16,397 nucleotides of DNA from the NCBI RefSeq assembly GCF_938028775.1, contig NZ_CALIZG010000014.1:1-16397 (forward strand), read 5' to 3'. Shown in pieces: positions 13,158 through 16,397 of the stretch (positions are counted from its first letter, which is position 1; every line of letters starts with the position of its first letter). Origin of the DNA: Mogibacterium diversum_A. GTDB taxonomy: Bacteria > Bacillota > Clostridia > Peptostreptococcales > Anaerovoracaceae. The notes beneath the pieces were generated by a model. That model did no database searches and had not been told where the DNA came from. It saw only the letters and a list, made by a program, of their open reading frames with translations. The translations under genes were made by a program, and so were the position numbers.

Positions 13158-13454
13158 ATGACAAAATCAATAAAAGTAAATAAGGACACCACATCTTCCA
13201 TAGCAAGCGGCATTACTGGCGCATCTAGTGACATAAGACTTAGTCCATTGGCTTCTCAGGATGGTAGATCGACGATAACAGCAAATAAAAGCAGCAAAAC
13301 AGCCTACGACAAGATAAGAAACGCTACTTCAAAGTTTGACGAGACAATAACTGTGGATGCACATAATATACGCAGCCTCGGTGTGAAGTTTGATGAATTT
13401 GACAGAGGCGTTAGCAATATGTTACATGTTCAATCCCAAAAGCTAGGAAGATAA
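13158..13454 (+). CDS. WXG100-like T7SS partner protein (DUF3130/TIGR04197 type, Lap1-like)
   Basis: This 98-residue protein is polar, alanine/serine-rich and predicted mostly helical, with no signal peptide. It follows the pattern of small type VII secretion proteins of the TIGR04197/DUF3130 family: a helix, a loop, then a second helix ending in an FxxxD motif (FDEFD at about residues 77-81). In characterised Gram-positive LXG systems such proteins (Lap1) bind the LXG domain and help present the toxin to the T7SSb machinery; it lacks a canonical WXG tripeptide. ATG 13158 follows AGGAA (13145-13149) by 8 nt. The next gene begins one base after its stop. Its identity rests on size, motif and its position ahead of an LXG gene. 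Confidence 0.75.
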   Translation: MTKSIKVNKDTTSSIASGITGASSDIRLSPLASQDGRSTITANKSSKTAYDKIRNATSKFDETITVDAHNIRSLGVKFDEFDRGVSNMLHVQSQKLGR

Positions 13455-13455
13455 G

Positions 13456-13824
13456 ATGAAGAACCTTACAGAAGAGCAGATACGAGGCAAACTCAGAGAG
13501 TTTGAGGGAAAGCATGATGAACTTGAGTATCTGAAGCGCAAAGTAGGTAGTGAAATCGATGATGAACACTATTTTGCAAGTGGTAATGCGCAGCTAAATG
13601 AACAAGTCAGATATGAACTTTGCAGAAACGATGATAATGAACTAATCGGTATAATCGACAATACCTGCGATTCACTTGGTATAGTGAGTATGCAGAATTC
13701 TAGTGATTATGATGAAGTAAGAAATGAAGTGCAACGTCATCACGTAAGATTGTTCGATGAAGAAGATAGGCTATATCAGCGGCTTATAATTGCGAAAGAA
13801 GCAGAAAAGCAGGATAATAGATGA
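13456..13824 (+). CDS. Charged helical LXG-associated protein (DUF3958-like, Lap2-like)
   Basis: This 122-residue protein is strongly charged and predicted to be an all-helical hairpin: heptad-like stretches at about residues 5-35 and 82-118 flank a more polar middle containing two cysteines. It has no signal peptide or membrane segment. In T7SSb effector loci a protein of this size and character (DUF3958, Lap2) lies between the DUF3130 gene and the LXG gene and joins the pre-secretion complex. The start at 13456 is one base after the previous stop. Its AGGAAG site (13445-13450) lies inside the previous gene, so translation is coupled. The family name is an inference from order and composition more than from a diagnostic motif. 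Confidence 0.6.
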   Translation: MKNLTEEQIRGKLREFEGKHDELEYLKRKVGSEIDDEHYFASGNAQLNEQVRYELCRNDDNELIGIIDNTCDSLGIVSMQNSSDYDEVRNEVQRHHVRLFDEEDRLYQRLIIAKEAEKQDNR

Positions 13825-13916
13825 TTCGAAAACCTCTATAAGACAGGTGCTAAATTTTTAAATTCAGCATTCTTAGAAGATATGGAAAGCAGAAATCTAC
13901 GAAAGGAAGTAATAGT
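13825..13916 (+). other. Spacer with imperfect hairpin before the toxin gene
   Basis: Between the Lap2-like gene and the toxin gene lies a 92-nt spacer. TGCT-AATTT and AAATT-AGCA arms (about 13850-13871) form an imperfect hairpin without a T-run. A 12-codon frame (ATG 13882 to TGA 13918) overlaps the toxin GTG, but it has only a poor ribosome-binding site. Confidence 0.3.
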
Positions 13917-15716
13917 GTGAGTGCAAGTTTTTACTTAGACCCAGCAGAAATCAAAGCCCAGTGCAGAGAGGCCATAGATAACCTGCACGAGGTATCGTCA
14001 AAGACCATAAATGTAGAGCATAAACTAGATGAATTTATCAACAATAGTGAGCTTGAGAGCAAAGCCTTCGATGCCCTAAAGCAGCAGATTGCAGACTACA
14101 AGACAGTGCTACAAAGTATTAGGTCGCTAATTAAATACAATATAGGCGAATACAAAACCCTCATGAGCAGTGTCGGTGATAAAGTCCTAGATGGTGATAA
14201 AATCCTCAAAGGACAAGAGTATGCAAGAGGTAGAATTCGTGCATATGAGGATAGGGCAAAACGTTGCCGAGAAAATGCGGTTACATACGCCGCAATCGCA
14301 GTCTATGCAGAAAATCAAAGCACAAGAGCGTCGCTATACGATCACCTAGCAGATAACCATCGAAGGATGCTTGAAATCTGGGAAGAACAAGAGCAGGCAT
14401 ACTATGATATAGAGAATGCCACAAAGAACCTATTCAGTACCGGAGATAGCACAGCAGAACAGATAAACGCAGCCCTGTCGGATCTCGGCAAATCGTTTAG
14501 AGCGGGCGCATTTCATCCAAACCTAGAGGCTTCATGGCGAGCAAAGCTAAAGGAAGAGGTAAAGGAACTGGATGTTATAGTGCTCTATGGTATAAAGAGA
14601 CCAATATCCATAAATGATGAAACATGGGAGAAATACCAGGGCGAGGTAACGACAAATGTACTTCTGCTAGAAAAACAGGGCTGGGCAGTCGATGGAATAA
14701 AGGCTTACGCCAAATATATTAACAAGAATATAGCAGGAAAGATTCCATCCGGTAATGTGCTTGTAGAGATAGATAAGTGCAATAAACAAACTCAACTAGT
14801 TGGTAGTGAAGTCTTTAAAAAGATGTGGTATGCATGGAAGGCGGAAGGATTATCTGCATCAGAAAGCAAGAAGAAGCTTAAGATGCTTATGAAAGTAACT
14901 GGCATGGACGGTATCGATGAGAATTCATCAGCTGACGATTTAAGACGTATTGCAAACAAAATTGATCCTAATCTTGAGCCCGACGATAAATTCTGGCGTA
15001 GCCTAGCAGGTACCGTAGAAACAGCATATTACTCACCACCTAAAACAAATTTTTATGGAGTTGCATTTGAAGTCGATAAGGCTGTTAAAGGCATATATTC
15101 ACAAAATGAGATGACAGGAACGCTTGGAAAACGGGTACATTTATTCAGATATGTAATATCCTATCAACAGGCTGAATACATAAGAAATAAATATACTAAT
15201 GGGACAGATGAAGAGAAACTAATAAGGTATCTGAAAGAAAAGGGACATGATGATTGGACAGTGGATGAATCTGTGAGACTTCATCTTAAGTCATATAACA
15301 ATGGAGAGATATTCCCAGATGGACATAGCTATGCAAATGGAGGAGTGAATATCAAAGTCGTTACTAATGGTAAATTCCATTCAGAGTTTATAATTAATGG
15401 GGATGGTAAATTCCTTGCACTCTTGGACAAAGATGCTACACAGGATGCTAAAGTAAACTGCTCTAGCTTCAATTATGCAAGGCGAAATGATTATATACAT
15501 CAAGTCTTGGATGTTAACCCTGCTGGTGAAAAATATAAATATGAACCAATGTTTAGACGTGAGTCTCTATATGAACATGATAAAAATGGTTGTAGAGTAT
15601 ATAGTTCGGATGGTTATGAGTTGAAATTTGAACCGCCAGCGATTAAAGATATGTCACAATATAAAGATGATATAAATGTGTGTCAGGAATATTTCAGAAA
15701 GAGGGTAAAGCTATGA
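13917..15716 (+). CDS. LXG-domain polymorphic toxin with a DUF3114-like C-terminal domain
   Basis: The 599-residue protein is built like a T7SSb effector. Residues 1 to about 200 are helical and LXG-like: a short SASFYLDP lead, then long amphipathic helices with regular leucine and charged residues, and no signal peptide. From about residue 235 the sequence changes to a mixed domain that I associate from memory with DUF3114, including QGWAVDGIKAYAKY (about 254-267), RVHLFRYVISYQQ (406-418), FPDGHSYANGG (466-476) and SFNYARRND (517-525). H408, H470, N519 and H528 are candidates for function, but no activity is known to me. The start is GTG 13917, after AGGA (13904-13907). The stop overlaps the next gene's ATG (ATGA, 15713-15716). 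The third-quarter-to-end DNA is visibly more AT-rich than the start, common for toxin tips exchanged by recombination. Toxicity is inferred from architecture and neighbours. Confidence 0.7.
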   Translation: MSASFYLDPAEIKAQCREAIDNLHEVSSKTINVEHKLDEFINNSELESKAFDALKQQIADYKTVLQSIRSLIKYNIGEYKTLMSSVGDKVLDGDKILKGQEYARGRIRAYEDRAKRCRENAVTYAAIAVYAENQSTRASLYDHLADNHRRMLEIWEEQEQAYYDIENATKNLFSTGDSTAEQINAALSDLGKSFRAGAFHPNLEASWRAKLKEEVKELDVIVLYGIKRPISINDETWEKYQGEVTTNVLLLEKQGWAVDGIKAYAKYINKNIAGKIPSGNVLVEIDKCNKQTQLVGSEVFKKMWYAWKAEGLSASESKKKLKMLMKVTGMDGIDENSSADDLRRIANKIDPNLEPDDKFWRSLAGTVETAYYSPPKTNFYGVAFEVDKAVKGIYSQNEMTGTLGKRVHLFRYVISYQQAEYIRNKYTNGTDEEKLIRYLKEKGHDDWTVDESVRLHLKSYNNGEIFPDGHSYANGGVNIKVVTNGKFHSEFIINGDGKFLALLDKDATQDAKVNCSSFNYARRNDYIHQVLDVNPAGEKYKYEPMFRRESLYEHDKNGCRVYSSDGYELKFEPPAIKDMSQYKDDINVCQEYFRKRVKL

Positions 15717-16397
15717 AGAATATTTTTAGTAATAAGAAAGCAATTATTGTTCTTATTGCTTGTTCTTTAATTACAATAATTATAGCTATTATAATGAAAA
15801 TAACGTTTTTTAAACCTAAACCAATTACTGAAATTAAGACTAACACCGTGTATATAGGCGGTTCTAGAAGTGAATATCCAGATAATGACCAATCAAGGTA
15901 CTATATTGAGTTCAAAGATAATAAAACATTTATATTAATGTATGATGACACCAGAAGAAATGAGGAAAATTACGATGAGGATGGTGATGGAAGCAAACCG
16001 GGAATAAAAATATATTTTGGGAAATATGAAATAAGGAATGGCAACTATATGTTAAAAACAACTGATAGCGCAGGGGTGTGGTTTGAAAACACAATGGCCG
16101 TTGCAAAGAAAAAAATTAATCACTATAGTAACGGAGTATTTAAAGTGGAAAAATACATGTTAGAAGACCATGGGCGAAGTGCTGAAATAAATATTTTCCG
16201 AACAAAAAAAGGGCAATATGTTCTTGGATATTCAAATAATGAAGATGTATCTTATGATAAAAAAAGAAACTACTATTTACTATATAACAAATCAGATATC
16301 AAGAAACTTCCTAACTCCGTAGAAGAATTCCGCAAACAATTTAAGATGGACAAGAAAGCGGAGCAGGAGCGCCTAGCGGAAGAGGCGCGTCTAACGG
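15713..16397 (+). CDS. Membrane-anchored candidate immunity protein, incomplete at window end
   Basis: An open frame begins at ATG 15713, inside the toxin stop codon (ATGA overlap), and stays open for 228 codons to the window edge, so its C-terminus is missing. After a short basic start (MKNIFSNKK), residues 10-33 form one strong transmembrane helix (AIIVLIACSLITIIIAII and following). Residues 35 to about 210 are a soluble polar domain rich in tyrosine, aspartate and lysine. It includes an acidic DEDGDGS stretch near residue 90. The visible end (about 212-228, KMDKKAEQERLAEEARL) looks like the start of a charged coiled coil. Position directly after an LXG toxin, with translational coupling, is the standard place for an immunity gene. 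A single-pass anchor would place the domain either outside or inside depending on topology. I recognise no family. The GAGGG upstream (15701-15705) serves as ribosome-binding site. Confidence 0.65.
   Translation, partial: MKNIFSNKKAIIVLIACSLITIIIAIIMKITFFKPKPITEIKTNTVYIGGSRSEYPDNDQSRYYIEFKDNKTFILMYDDTRRNEENYDEDGDGSKPGIKIYFGKYEIRNGNYMLKTTDSAGVWFENTMAVAKKKINHYSNGVFKVEKYMLEDHGRSAEINIFRTKKGQYVLGYSNNEDVSYDKKRNYYLLYNKSDIKKLPNSVEEFRKQFKMDKKAEQERLAEEARLT

Noticed and set aside
13882..13920. 12-codon leader peptide overlapping the toxin GTG
   Set aside because: It has a weak ribosome-binding site and no conserved feature; this could easily be chance.

Overview
The window reads as chromosomal DNA from a low-to-moderate G+C Gram-positive anaerobe (Bacillota, most likely class Clostridia). 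The signs are purine-rich Shine-Dalgarno sites, heavy use of AGA and ATA codons, a lipobox-bearing solute-binding protein, an EFR1-type flavodoxin/ferredoxin, a citrate synthase of the oxygen-sensitive Re-type family, and a T7SSb/LXG toxin locus. A family-level placement (for example Anaerovoracaceae) is only a guess. No tRNA, rRNA, CRISPR array, transposase or phage gene was seen.

Layout. Positions 1-3600 hold a MATE-type exporter, 5-formyltetrahydrofolate cyclo-ligase and tryptophanyl-tRNA synthetase, all on +, closed by a structured 3' region and a terminator. Positions 3665-4641 hold a single EFR1 flavodoxin/2[4Fe-4S] protein with its own promoter and a perfect 15-bp terminator hairpin. 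Positions 4679-10484 are the metabolic centre: a strong promoter, then a Re-citrate synthase candidate, an Aquifex-type aconitase, an NAD(P)-type isocitrate dehydrogenase and a translationally coupled AEC-family carrier. Together these three enzymes would form the oxidative half-branch of the TCA cycle (oxaloacetate + acetyl-CoA to 2-oxoglutarate) that anaerobes use to make glutamate. Positions 10536-11650 hold an orphan amino-acid-binding lipoprotein behind a roughly 205-nt leader, and then a convergent ArsB/NhaD-type permease on the minus strand (11675-12943), which share a bidirectional terminator.

From about 12960 the character changes. A 33-bp direct repeat and short operator-like repeats lead into a four-gene accessory module on +: a WXG100-like small protein (DUF3130/TIGR04197 type, with an FxxxD motif), a charged helical partner (DUF3958-like), a 599-residue LXG polymorphic toxin whose C-terminal domain resembles DUF3114, and a membrane-anchored protein that starts inside the toxin stop codon and runs off the window. 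The last is the obvious immunity candidate. This is the Lap1-Lap2-LXG-immunity arrangement of T7SSb effectors. The toxin domain and the presumed immunity protein are the least characterised items here. All family names come from recognition of the sequence, without database searches.
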